36,788 bases of DNA from Gremmenia infestans (GCA_032629725.1 JAFEVB010000034.1:1-36788); one strand, 5' to 3'. Shown: positions 17,556 to 27,259, counted from the first letter of the stretch. A program made the numbers and translations. The notes: generated by a model from the sequence alone, not told the origin.

Positions 17556-18332
17556 TTAGTGTAAGTCTAAAGCATCTTTTATATAACTGCTAGTTAATAC
17601 TACAAAAACTTGAGCTTGTATAAAAGCAATACCAAACTCTAAACCTGAAAAAGCAACAATAAAAGCTAAAGGTATTAATCCTAAAAAGAAAAAAATAAAA
17701 CCTGAACTCATTATGTTGTAAGTGAATCCCGCTAAAATATTTAATAACATATGACCACTTAATATATTAGCACCTAATCTAAGTCCTAAAGATACATTTC
17801 TAGACAAGTATGATATAAATTCAATTAAAACCAGTAAAGGTAATAAAGCTAAAGGACAACCAGCCGGCACTAATAATGAGAAAAATTCTAATTTATGTAT
17901 TTGGAACCCTAATATAGTTGCACCTAATACTACGGTAAAACTCAGGAAAAAGGTAAAAGCAAAATGACTTGTTGATGCGAAACTGTAAGGAACCAATCCT
18001 ATTAAATTGTTTATTAATATGAATACAAATAAAGTATATATAAAAGGGAAATATATTTGTCCTCTTGTCGGGTTTATTTGATTTACTACAATACTATGTA
18101 AAGTAGCGTATAATGATTCTTGACCTATAGATCAATTATTACTAACAACTTTATTATAATTAACTGCTAATAAATTTATTGTTAACACTAATAGAGTACC
18201 AATTGTTAAATATAATCCTATGTTAGTTAAAGACAAATTTAAATTACCTATTATAGGAGCATTTAAACTCAATAAATTTCTGACCTCAAATTGATCTAAG
18301 GGACTTAATATATTTGTATATGAATTAAACAT
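17556..18332 (-). CDS. atp6: ATP synthase subunit 6 (a)
   Basis: Subunit a of the F0 sector, forming the proton half-channels against the c-ring; 258 aa, ATG 18332, TAA 17556. It starts FNSYTNILSPLDQFEVRNLL, where a short N-terminal peptide is normally cleaved in fungi. TGA codes the Trp in NNWSIGQES. The conserved helix with the essential Arg is seen as SLGLRLGANILSGHMLLNIL, and the C-terminal helix as LEFGIAFIQAQVFVVLTS. It lies downstream of atp8 on the same strand (276-nt spacer), the usual atp8-atp6 order. Confidence 0.97.
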
Positions 18333-18607
18333 GTCTTCATAGATATATAAATTGATATATAGAACTAAAATAAACCAAAAATGTCTTTATAACTTTGTTA
18401 CATATAAGGGTATTTAGAAGGCCTATCTTATTTTATTTTTCCTCTTGTATGAATTATTACTCTGGTCAAATAATGATTGAATTCGATAGTAAATGATATC
18501 TAATACCAGCAAAAACTAAAGATAAAAATAAAAGAATCTTATGCAATTAAATATAAAATTAATTATTTGTATGTATAAACACTTATGTGTTAAACTACAC
18601 AAGTAAA

Positions 18608-18754
18608 TTATAATTTACTTATAAATATTCGAGAAATAAATAAACGAACAAATCTAGGTAATATGTATTTTGAACAAATATACACTGTTATTATAAGTAA
18701 TACAAAGGCAAATGATACTTGATTTATAAAATAAAAAGGTACTAATTGTGGCAT
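18608..18754 (-). CDS. atp8: ATP synthase subunit 8
   Basis: A 48-aa protein from ATG 18754 to TAA 18608. It begins MPQLVPFYFINQVSFAF, the diagnostic start of fungal ATP8, followed by one membrane helix (about 14-30) and a basic end (SKYILPRFVRLFISR). It is part of the F0 peripheral stalk base. The length is normal for ascomycetes. It sits 276 nt upstream of atp6. Confidence 0.96.
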   Translation of the reverse strand: MPQLVPFYFINQVSFAFVLLIITVYICSKYILPRFVRLFISRIFISKL

Positions 18755-19063
18755 TTTGTTTATAATTATACAAAATATTTTTATATTGAAAAAAAGTTTT
18801 TAGATTTAAATAAATTTTTATTACTAATTAATAAATAATTGTCTTGCTCCGCACAGGAAAAAATTTAATTTAGATTTTTTTTTACATTAGGGTTTATTTA
18901 TAGTAAATGTGTTAAACCAAACCTAAATTATAAATACTTTTTAGTTATCCTATATTCTAATTTAAGGCTGATTTTGCATATGTTTTACGCAATAAATATA
19001 AAATAATTAACTACTCTATTGCTTCTTTTATCCAAGTATCTTATATAATTATTATAAATTAAT
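18755..19063. other. Spacer between nad1 and atp8 with shared leader repeat
   Basis: No gene. Contains a dispersed CTTGCTCCGCACA repeat (18843). A block around TTAATTAATAA...AATGTGTTAAACCA (about 18825-18930) also occurs upstream of nad1 (about 20270-20370) and in part upstream of orf389. It is probably leader sequence of atp8 copied among genes. Confidence 0.5.
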
Positions 19064-20156
19064 TTATAGTAAATTAATATTATGTGGTATTATATCGAAA
19101 CTATATAAAATACAAGGAACTAAGATAACAAAGGCAATAACTATAGGCAATAATATAGTTCAACAGAAAGACATTAGTTGATCAAAACGTATTCTAGGAA
19201 AAGACGCTCTAGCTCAAATAAAAATAAAAATCATGATACATGATTTTAAACCTAAAGTTAAACCATACAATAACCCTTCAACTAAAGGATCTGAAAATAA
19301 GTTATCGTTATATAAATTATTTATATAATATTCAAAATCTATATACTGCATTAAGCTGAATCATAAGCTGAATAAAGGTAAATAATCGTATAAGTATCCA
19401 CCTAAAAACAAAATACTAGTTAATATACATATTAAAATAACACTAGCATATTCAGCCAAAAAAAAATACAAATATAACAGCTGAGTGTTCTGTCATAAAT
19501 CCACTAACTAGTTCCGATTCAGCTTCAGCTAAATCAAAAGGAGGTCTATTAGTTTCCGCTATAGACCCTATAAAAAATATAATAAAAATAGGAAATAAAG
19601 GTATTATAAATCATATAACTCTTTGAGCTTCTATAATTACAGTAAGGTTTAAACTTCCTGTTAGCATTATAACAAGTAATACAGCTGAACTTAATATTAG
19701 TTCATAACTTATTAATTGTGCTGTACTTCTAAGTGAACCCAAAAAAGCATATTTACTATTTGCACTTCAACCAGCTAATAATATACCATATGTAGCTAAA
19801 GAAGAAACTGCTAACATATAAAGTATACCTAAATTCAAATCACTTAAAGCTAATCCTGGACCATAAGGTATTACTAGATAACCTAATAATGAAAAGATTA
19901 AGGTAATAATTGGACCTAAAAAAAATAAAGCCAAATTAGCTTGTGTTGGTGAAATATATTCTTTTAAAATAAGTTTTAAGGCGTCCGCAAACGCTTGTAA
20001 AAGCCCATAGTATCCAACTATATTAGGACCTAATCTTCTTTGCATACTAGCCATGGTTTTTCTTTCCGCTACTGTTACATAAGCTACAGTTAATAATACT
20101 GGAACAATTACTATTAATACTTCTACTACTGAAATTAATGTTGGTATATATATCAT
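19064..20156 (-). CDS. nad1: NADH dehydrogenase subunit 1, one apparent frameshift
   Basis: ND1, the complex I subunit next to the quinone site, about 363 aa once corrected. ATG 20156, TAA 19064-19066. Conserved: VAYVTVAERKTMASMQRR, GPNIVGYYGLLQAFADALKL, ETNRPPFDLAEAESELVSGF and FIWARASFPRIRFDQLM. After AVIFVF the frame meets a T9 run (19458-19466) and then GGC TGA ATA TGC TAG. The expected LAEYASVILICIL follows one base out of phase, so eight T's (or eleven) would make the gene continuous. A gene this conserved is surely expressed; either the base call is wrong or a frameshift occurs. Its 5' end resembles that of orf389 in both DNA and protein. Confidence 0.92.
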
Positions 20157-20437
20157 TTGAATTTGTATTTACTAATTTTAATAAAAAATATCATTATAAA
20201 TAATAATGTTGTAATTTATTTAAATATTAGGTTAAAAATAACTTAATTTGTATAAAAAGTTATTTATTATTAATTAATAAAGAATTGTTGTAAGAAAAAA
20301 TTAAAATTAATTTTTTTTATTTCTTAAGGCTAATTATTATTAGTACATGTGTTAAACCAGCCTAAAATATATATATATATATATTTTTTATAAAAAGGAG
20401 GTTAATAATTTAAATTCAGTATACTATACTATTACTA
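20157..20437 (-). promoter_or_regulatory. nad1 leader region, duplicated upstream of orf389
   Basis: The stretch containing TTTAAATATTAGGTTAAAAATAACTT and AAAAGTTAT.TATTATTAATTAATAAA-type sequence is repeated at 21897-22015 upstream of orf389, in the same orientation and at the same distance from the ATG. In both copies a trnR-like gene lies further upstream, so a block of trnR plus leader was copied. A promoter or leader role is inferred. Confidence 0.6.
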
Positions 20438-20505
20438 CTCTTATTCAAGAGTCGAACCTGAATCACACTTAGTAAAGACATGCTCTACCATTAAGCTAAT
20501 AAGAG
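20438..20505 (-). pseudogene. trnR-like copy, probably degenerate
   Basis: Acceptor CTCTTAT/ATAAGAG, D-arm and T-arm (TCAGG-TTCGACT-CTTGA) are intact. The anticodon arm plus variable region is two bases short. The likely loop TTACTAA would give ACT, but its stem is mostly wobble pairs with a mismatch. It is a member of the trnR family also seen at 4516, 14859 and 22176. Confidence 0.55.
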
Positions 20506-20618
20506 TTATTATACACTTTTTATTAAAATTATTAAGCCATATGAAATATAAAATAAAAAGTGTATAATAATGCCATCATAAAAATAAACCAAGAAAATAT
20601 CTTGCTCTCTTTTTTTTT

Positions 20619-20635
20619 CTCTTGCTACGCAAGAG
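20619..20635. repeat. Dispersed palindrome CTCTTGC-TAC-GCAAGAG
   Basis: A perfect 7-bp stem with a three-base loop, between T and A tracts. It is related to the palindromes at 313-332 and 30827-30846. It lies in the spacer upstream of nad1, between a trnR-like copy and orf389. Confidence 0.7.
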
Positions 20636-20726
20636 AAAAAAAAATAACAAAAAGAAAACCGAATAACAAATAAGATTTATATAAAAATAACCTATAGACT
20701 AAATAGTTGTATAGTATTGTTGTATA

Positions 20727-21896
20727 TTATTTACTTTTTTTATCTAAATATTTAATAATAGCACTATCACTACCTATTTTTCCTTGTATAGTTTTATTAA
20801 TTATTTTACTTCTTACATCTAAAGGCGCATATTTATCTTTACTAATAATATCTACTAAAGTATCGTTTTCTGTTTTACTTAATTTAGTCTCAGCGTTCCC
20901 TGGGACACTACTACCAGCAGAAATAGATGCTTTATGCTCATCATTATATACAGCTATTTCTTTTAATTTTTTCACGGAATCTTTAATAATAGACTTTTCT
21001 TTTATAGCAATTTCTGCTAAAACAGAACTTTCTTTTAATTGTGTTTCCTTAATCAAGGATTCCTTTCTTAATATTTCTGCTTGTTTATATTTATAACTTT
21101 CGGTTTGCATTTCTGCAGCCCGACTTACTTTATTTAAAACAACCTGACGTCTTAAGGATTCCTCATCTGTAGGAAAATCAAAATTTCTTTGGTTCTCGTT
21201 TAAAGCATCTATCATTTCTTGCTCCGTGTATAATTTTAAACGAAGTAACTCCCTTTTAGCGTATAGCTCGTCCTCAGACAAAATATTATCAGCCTTATTT
21301 AGAGAACTTAATCCATCTCTAAATATTTTACATTGAGCTTCTCAATAATTTTTATCGGTTTCCAAAGGAGTTGTACTACGTGCACCTCTATAACTACCTT
21401 CGTTAATATTCTTATTAGTATCTATACCTTTACCCTTATCCATATTCATATTTGAATATCGTTTAAGTTTAGATAAATTTAATTTATGTTGATCTTTTAG
21501 ATCATCATCAAAAATAAACATAGGTAATTTAAACGATAAGAATAAATCCTCAAAAAAAGTAATAAATACTGATTTTAATATGAAAAGCAAACAACCTCAA
21601 ATAGTATTACTTAAAAAGGCGGTGTAATCAATCTTTATATTACCATAATAACCGTATCTAGCTAAAGCTATTATAGCTACGGTAGAAAGACCTCCTAGTA
21701 ATTTAGGTCAAGTAAAACTTCTTCTTATTAAACTAAATAAATTAAAATTACCAAATAGTCTACTTTCTAAAGGTAAACATACAAAAGTATGCGGTTTAGG
21801 AACATTAAATTTAATATTATAAATAAATATAAAAAGCGATAATAATACTGAAACAGTTATTATTTTTATTGATATTAAAGTGGGTAAATATTTCAT
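20727..21896 (-). CDS. orf389, membrane plus coiled-coil protein with a nad1-like N terminus
   Basis: Unrecognised 389-aa protein, continuous under code 4 (TGA tryptophans in SFTWPKLL, NTIWGCLL and NYWEAQ). ATG 21896, TAA 20727. The first 20 residues (MKYLPTLISIKIITVSVLLS) resemble the nad1 start MIYIPTLISVVEVLIVIVPV, and the leaders also match, so the 5' end of nad1 appears to have been reused. Membrane segments lie at about 9-27, 68-80 and 98-115. From about 120 the protein is polar, with a long Lys/Glu-rich stretch (about 225-335) of coiled-coil character (EIAIKEKSIIKDSVKKLKEI). No catalytic motif is visible. It lies between trnR(TCT) and nad1, on the same strand as both. Confidence 0.7.
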
Positions 21897-22030
21897 TTGA
21901 GTGTTTGTTGTTGTCTAATTTTAATATAAAAGGTCACATTACACATAATGTTTATTTTATTTAAATATTAGGTTAAAAATAACTTTATAAAAAGTTATCT
22001 ATTATTAATTAATAAAAGATTGGGTTAAAA
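21897..22030 (-). repeat. Copy of the nad1 leader upstream of orf389
   Basis: Matches 20157-20300 over most of its length, including TTTAAATATTAGGTTAAAAATAAC and the ATTAATTAATAAA motif. See the nad1 leader entry. Confidence 0.65.
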
Positions 22031-22175
22031 AAAAGCAAGGTAAACAGTTTACGATATAAAGCAAATAAGTTAAAAAAGGGGTGAATTATATATATTTTTA
22101 AGATGTTATAACTATAAAAATAAATAAAAAAAATTTTTTTAAGCTTTTTTTTTGACTGCTTTACCTTTATTACTG

Positions 22176-22245
22176 CTCTTATCCAAGACTTGAACTTGAA
22201 TCCAAATATTAGAAGTATTATGCTTTACCATTAAGCTAATAAGAG
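22176..22245 (-). tRNA. trnR: tRNA-Arg (TCT)
   Basis: Acceptor CTCTTAT/ATAAGAG, D-arm GCTT/AAGC, and T-arm TCAAG-TTCAAGT-CTTGG. The anticodon loop CTTCTAA gives TCT. The arm lengths are canonical, so this is probably the parent of the trnR-like copies at 4516, 14859 and 20438. The CCCGTACGAAGTAGG block lies just upstream (22259-22275). Confidence 0.88.
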
Positions 22246-22353
22246 TTAAACTACAATAAAACCCGTACGAAGTAGGACTAAATTATAGTATAAATTGCAA
22301 TTAAGCAATGTATAATAATTTATTAAATTTACTAATAAAAATAATATAATTAT

Positions 22354-23619
22354 TTATGAAATCATATTTAACATTTTTTCAGTTAAAAAATTGTTTGCAG
22401 AAAACATTCTAAGTTCATAAAGTAAATCATAACCTTTTGAATAACTTAAATAATGGTTATCAATTATTAATTTAATTTCTTTAAAAAATTCATCTGAATT
22501 AATACTATTTAAATCTAACTTATTCATATAATTAATAATAGTATTAGCTAAAATTAAATTTAATAAAACATAAGTATAATCTTCCATAATTTCTCGTAAC
22601 ATAGTATGATCCAAAGTATAATCAATTAAATATATTTCATCTTTATTTGGAGAAGCTAACATAGGAGCCAAAATATTATCTATTTGCCTACTCTGTCAAT
22701 AAATATAACAATTTTCTTCAATAGTAGATACAGAAGAATTACTAGACTTTTTAACAGAATATCTTAAGGCAAAAAATAATTGATTGGCTTCTAACCCTAA
22801 TAAAAACGAACTAACCATCCAATTGTAATAATAACTGATAACAACATTATTACTTGAAGCTTCAAACATTGTACCTGTCAATGCTGTAACCTTAAACTCA
22901 GATGGACTAGGTGTATTATAACCTACTCAAGCTAAAAATTTTTCTTTTTCTTTATACATAGGTTTAATAGGTAATTTACCATGAACTAAGTTATGTTTAA
23001 GTAAAATATCTGTTAATTCTTTAATATAATAACTTTTATCTAAAATAGGATTGTATACAGTCTTATTTGTAATATTTTCCAGAGAACGTTTGTGGCCTAA
23101 AAAAATATCATCTGATATTTTTTTTAATGCAGGGTATTTAGATAAAATATCTTTTTTATTGTGTTTTTTACCATGCTCATGTATAAAAAGAGCATAAGGA
23201 TTAACAACATTACCGTCTTTTAATAAATCAATAGAATTTACTTTTTTTATTTTATACAAATTTAAGACTTTGTTTTCTAGTTTTTTAAGTATAACTAACA
23301 TATTAGTTGTAACTGAAAATATGGACTTATTATTTGATTTTATACCACTATTAAGAGGTGAATCTACCAAGACAAAACTTAAAGATTTTGATGTATCACT
23401 GGACTTATTATTTGATTTTATACCATTATTAAGAGGTGAATCTACCAAGACAAAACTTAAAGATTTTGATGTATCACTAAATTTATCTTCGAGTAAAGAT
23501 TTAGATTTTGATGTATCACTAGATTTATCTTCGAGTAAAGATTTAGATTTTGATGTATCACTAGATTTATCGTTGAATAAAGATTTAGATTTTGATGTAT
23601 CACTATATTTACCGCCCAA
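22354..23619 (-). CDS. orf421, repeat-rich ORF following nad5
   Basis: Unrecognised, about 421 aa if started at TTG 23619; TAA 22354. It is continuous under code 4, with TGA tryptophans in FLAWVGYN and YIYWQSRQ. There is no ATG near the start. The frame stays open upstream into nad5, where an A AAA AAG heptamer eight codons before the nad5 stop would allow a -1 shift into it. The N-terminal 100 residues are Ser/Asp/Lys repeats: three of 14 residues (SSDTSKSKSLLEDK type) and two of 26 (SFVLVDSPLN). From about 100 a globular-looking, Lys/Asn/Leu-rich region follows, with hydrophobic helices at about 255-290 and 340-360. I recognise no family. It is a candidate independent protein or nad5 tail. 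Confidence 0.6.
23323..23604. repeat. Tandem repeats in orf421: two 78-bp and three 42-bp units
   Basis: 78-bp units at 23323-23400 and 23401-23478 differ at a few positions. 42-bp units at 23479-23520, 23521-23562 and 23563-23604 share GATTTTGATGTATCACT, which also ends the 78-bp units. All keep the reading frame (26 and 14 codons), so expansion has respected coding. Confidence 0.93.
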
Positions 23620-23624
23620 TAAAT

Positions 23625-25607
23625 CTAGTGTTTTATAAGCAAAACATTCTTTTTTAATGTAGTAAAAAGAGATAACAGTATCAATATAAGTAAACTATTA
23701 TCAAATATAGCTAAATAAGGTATAAACATATAAAAGATAAAACCTATTAATATATATAAAGCATAACTAGTTATAACACCGGTATCTAAACTAGCTATAT
23801 TTCTACTTAAAGTAATTAAACCTTTTTCTAAACCATAAGGTCCTAATAACTCTACACTTCCTTTATCTATGACCTTAGTAGTTTGACCTCCTAATTTTAA
23901 AATAAGACCAGTTATATATTTATTATAAAATAATTCGATTAAGAAACGTTGGTTAAAGAATCCAAATATATTATAACCTAATCTAGATAATTTAAAAGAA
24001 ATAAGAACTTTAGGTATAAATTCCGAAATAACTATAGCTAAAGTACTAAGAGATATAGTAAACATTAAAGGTAATAATTTAAAGAAAGTAGGTACGGCAA
24101 ACTCGGTATCTAACATTATTTCATGCATAGGATGTATGAATAAACTGTTATCTGCAAAAAAACCGGAACCTAATCCTATAAACATATCTTTAGTAATATA
24201 TCCAAAAAATATAGAGAATATTGCTAGTATAATTAAAGGTAAACTCATAAATATATCACCTTCGTGAGCATGTTTGTAATTAACAAGAGGCCCATTAGGG
24301 TTAGTTAAGAAAGTTAAATATAAAACTTTAACAGAATATAATGTAGTAAACATAGCACCAATAGTAGCTATAAAGTAAACTACTGTACCGCCAAAATTAA
24401 ATTGTCCATAAGCAGATTCTAAAATAAAATCTTTACTATAGAACCCTGTCATAAATGGGAAAGCAACTAAACTTAAACTAGCTATTAACATTACAGAGTA
24501 TGTTAAAGGCAAGAATGGTTTTAGTCCACCATATTTTCTAAAATCTTGGTTATCCGCAACTGCATGAATTACGGCACCTGCACCTAAGAACAATAATGCT
24601 TTATAAAAAGCATGATTAACTAAGTGAAATAAAGCTATGTTATATGAAGATAATCCTACTGCTATCACCATCATTCCTAATTGACTCATAGTGGAATAAG
24701 CGATAACTTTTTTAATATCTTGTTGGAATAAACCAATAAGACTACTAAAAACAGTAGTGATTGCTCCTAATCATAAACATAAAATTAATACAGTTGAACT
24801 GTATTCTATTAAAGGACTTGTACGCATTAGTAAATATACACCGGCTGTAACCATAGTAGCAGCGTGTATTAATGCACTAACAGGTGTAGGACCTTCCATA
24901 GCCATAGGCAATCAAACATGTAACCCAACTTGAGAACTTTTAGCCATAGCACCTATTAATAAACATATACCTATAATTGTAACAATATTTTCGTTAACAA
25001 AAGGTGCTAATGAGAATACTGTAGCATAATCTATGTTACCAAAACTTCATAGTATAGCAAACATACCTATAGTTAAAAAACAATCACCCACTCTGTTAGT
25101 TAAAAAAGCAGACATAGAACTTTGATTTGCTGCTATTCTAGTAAATCAGAAACTTACTAAAAGATACGAACAAACTCCGACACCTTCCCATCCAACAAAC
25201 ATCAATAAGAAATTATTAGCTGTAACAAGTATAATCATCATAAAGGTGAATAAACTTAAATAACTAAAAAACCGCTGATTGTGAGGATCTGCGGACATAT
25301 ATCCTATAGAATATACGTGCACTAAAGAACTAACTATTAAAACAGGTATCAACATTGAAACTGTTAAACTATCAAAATGGAAACCTCATAAGACATTTAG
25401 TGATTCACTATCTATTCATCTAAAAAGGTTTATTGAGACAGGTATGTTATTTAAACCTACTTCAAAAAAAGCAACTATTGCTAATAAAGTTGTTACAATT
25501 ACACTTGTACATGTAATTAGTTGGGCTCCGCTAACACCGACTTTTCTACCAAAAAAACCGGAAACTATTGATCCTAATAAAGGTAAAGTAATTATAGCTA
25601 AATACAT
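23625..25607 (-). CDS. nad5: NADH dehydrogenase subunit 5
   Basis: ND5, the largest proton-pumping subunit of complex I, 660 aa from ATG 25607 to TAG 23625. Landmarks: FHFDSLTVSMLIPVLIVSS, MFVGWEGVGVCSYLLVSFW, FLTNRVGDCFLTIGM, GLHVWLPMAMEGPTPVSALI, HAATMVTAGVYLLMR, AYSTMSQLGMM and LVNHAFYKALLFLGAG. The C-terminal lateral helix region is present. The ATG overlaps the nad4L TAA by one base, the classic fungal nad4L-nad5 pair, so the two are co-transcribed. Near its end TTA AAA AAG contains a slippery heptamer leading into orf421. There are no introns. Confidence 0.97.
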
Positions 25608-25876
25608 TATTTATATTCTATTGCAATACTTCCTCTTAATCTGTAAAAAGCAACTAAAATACCTAAACCAATGGCTGATTCTGCACCAGCTATTGCTATA
25701 ACATATATAGCAAATGTTTGGCCTAATATATCATCAAAGCTAAGTGAACTTATCAATATTAAGAATGTAATAGCTAATAGCATTATTTCAATTGAAATAA
25801 GCATTAATATTATATTTTTTCTATTTAAAACGAATCCTAAAATTCCGATTAAAAAAAGTATTAAGGTTAAATTCAT
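25607..25876 (-). CDS. nad4L: NADH dehydrogenase subunit 4L
   Basis: ND4L, an 89-aa three-helix subunit of complex I. ATG 25876; TAA shares its last A with the nad5 ATG. Recognised by MLISIEIMLLAITFLI and the conserved Glu residues in the membrane helices (SIEIM and AGAESAIGLGILVAFYR). Length normal. Confidence 0.97.
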   Translation of the reverse strand: MNLTLILFLIGILGFVLNRKNIILMLISIEIMLLAITFLILISSLSFDDILGQTFAIYVIAIAGAESAIGLGILVAFYRLRGSIAIEYK

Positions 25877-26190
25877 TGTATATTTGTTTTTTATTTAAAT
25901 ATCGTTTTTACTGAATATTTTCAGCATTCCAAATGAAACTTACCACAAAAAATTTTTTTAATATTTAGAATAAAGAAATATTTATTCTTTCTATCTCTAC
26001 CTTATAAAATAATTTTTTGTTTTTTATTGTGCGGAGCAGTAACAGATGGTATGGGATACACATATTGTATTTGATTTGTAATGAGTTTTTTGCAGTGGGT
26101 TTTCTTTATAGTAAAAAAAAATTCCGTTTTTAATAGTAGAAATAGTTATTATACTCATTATTTATAAACTAAAAAAAAACAAGTTGAAAT
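25877..26190. other. Spacer between trnV and nad4L, partly duplicated upstream of cox3
   Basis: No gene. About 26120-26190 matches 35628-35690 (TTTTTAATAGTAGAAAT..., TTTATAAACTAAAAAAAA, AGTTGAAAT) and continues into the trnV copies. An inverted short repeat TGTGCGGAGCA lies at 26028. Confidence 0.6.
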
Positions 26191-26261
26191 AAGGAATAGG
26201 TGATTTGAACACCTAACCGACCGTGTGTAAAACGGTCGCTCTACCGTTGAGCTAATTCCCT
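26191..26261 (-). tRNA. trnV: tRNA-Val (TAC)
   Basis: Acceptor AGGGAAT/ATTCCTT (one wobble), T-arm AGGTG-TTCAAAT-CACCT, anticodon loop TTTACAC giving TAC. A second copy is at 35691-35761; this one has the better acceptor stem. Confidence 0.9.
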
Positions 26262-26319
26262 AAAAAAAAGAGCCTAATTAATTTTTATACGGTTATTTAT
26301 TGCATATAACATAAAATAA

Positions 26320-26532
26320 AATACTAAAAATGACACACAGAAAAATAGGGCTAAAAGCTTATTAAATAACTTATTAGGTAGATTTGGTATAAGTCTAGAT
26401 AGAGCTATTACTGAAGTAATGACTCAAAAAACATTTGCTGAAAAGTCAACAATGAATAAAATAGTTTCTCTTGCTCCGCACAAGAAAGAAAACAAGTTAA
26501 ATGTGAATATTTTATCAAAACAAGGTTTTTAA
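26320..26532 (+). pseudogene. Remnant of a family B (plasmid-type) DNA polymerase
   Basis: A 70-codon plus-strand open stretch between TAA stops, reading ...KNRAKSLLNNLLGRFGIS and then LDRAITEVMTQKTF. K-x3-N-x-L-x-GRFG is the motif B (palm) signature of protein-primed family B DNA polymerases from linear mitochondrial plasmids (invertrons). No exonuclease or other polymerase motif is present, so only a fragment survives. A CTTGCTCCGCACAAG repeat lies inside the 3' part (26470-26484). It is on the opposite strand to all core genes, as expected for an inserted plasmid. Confidence 0.65.
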
Positions 26533-26606
26533 ATTAGTATTATTGAACAATAATTTTTGTTTAAATATAAAAAAAGGCGTTAAGCTTAGTATATTAATAA
26601 ACAATA

Positions 26607-26677
26607 GCCTGAGGAGAAAGTCGAATTCCCATTATTAATGCATGAAATTAATGTTCTAACCATTGAACTACTCGGGC
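26607..26677 (-). tRNA. trnM: tRNA-Met (CAT)
   Basis: Acceptor GCCCGAG/CTCAGGC with one mismatch, anticodon stem TTAAT/ATTAA, loop TTCATGC giving CAT. It occupies the last M of the E-M-M-L-A-F-L-Q-H-M cluster. Confidence 0.9.
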
Positions 26678-26772
26678 TGCATTAATTATCTTTAATTAAT
26701 AAATATAAATTTAAGTTGAGCCTTCATTAATGATGTATAAATAATAATTTATATTAGCCTTATGCTTTCAGT

Positions 26773-26843
26773 GTGAATACCCTGATTCGAACAGGGAAAT
26801 TTCTGTTCCACATACAGATGTTCTACCATTGAACTATATTCAC
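26773..26843 (-). tRNA. trnH: tRNA-His (GTG)
   Basis: Acceptor GTGAATA/TATTCAC perfect, anticodon stem TCTGT/ACAGA, loop ATGTGGA giving GTG, T-arm CCCTG-TTCGAAT-CAGGG. Confidence 0.94.
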
Positions 26844-27001
26844 AAACGTAGATAAAAATAAACCCTCTAATCGACCTAAACATAATAATCATTATCGTCA
26901 CACGATCTAGCAGACATCTATATCTGCTTTTGCATGGAATTAATAGAAATATGATAACTGATAATACGTAATGTGTTGGTAAGTTGAACTATGATATAAA
27001 T

Positions 27002-27073
27002 TATGTTGGAGTGATTCGAACACTCAATTATAAATACCAAAAATTTATGACTTACCGATTAGTCTACAACATA
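27002..27073 (-). tRNA. trnQ: tRNA-Gln (TTG)
   Basis: Acceptor TATGTTG/CAACATA perfect, anticodon stem TAAAT/ATTTA, loop TTTTGGT giving TTG, T-arm GAGTG-TTCGAAT-CACTC. The 158 bases between this and trnH hold only a small hairpin (AGCAGA/TCTGCT near 26920). Confidence 0.93.
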
Positions 27074-27100
27074 CTTGCTAATATATTGTGATTAGAGTAT

Positions 27101-27181
27101 AAGGTAAATCCGATTTGAACGGACAAGATATAAATCAAATAGTCCTAAGCTATTCATGTCTACCAATTCCATCACTACCTT
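27101..27181 (-). tRNA. trnL: tRNA-Leu (TAG)
   Basis: Class II tRNA; acceptor AAGGTAG/TTACCTT, anticodon stem AATAG/CTATT, loop CTTAGGA giving TAG (CUN codons). Confidence 0.93.
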
Positions 27182-27187
27182 TTAACT

Positions 27188-27259
27188 GCTCCAGATAAGA
27201 TTCGAACTTACAACCTAAACATCTTCAGAGTTCCGCTCTACCAATTGAGCTTCTCGAGC
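27188..27259 (-). tRNA. trnF: tRNA-Phe (GAA)
   Basis: Acceptor GCTCGAG/CTGGAGC with one mismatch; anticodon loop CTGAAGA giving GAA; T-loop TTCGAAT. Confidence 0.9.

Noticed and set aside
20707..21096. Plus-strand open frame of 129 codons
   Set aside because: Antisense to the Lys/Glu-rich part of orf389; the coiled-coil reading on the minus strand is far more protein-like and continues beyond it.
23270..23638. Plus-strand open frame of 122 codons
   Set aside because: Created by the 42- and 78-bp repeats that keep frame on both strands; it lies antisense to orf421.
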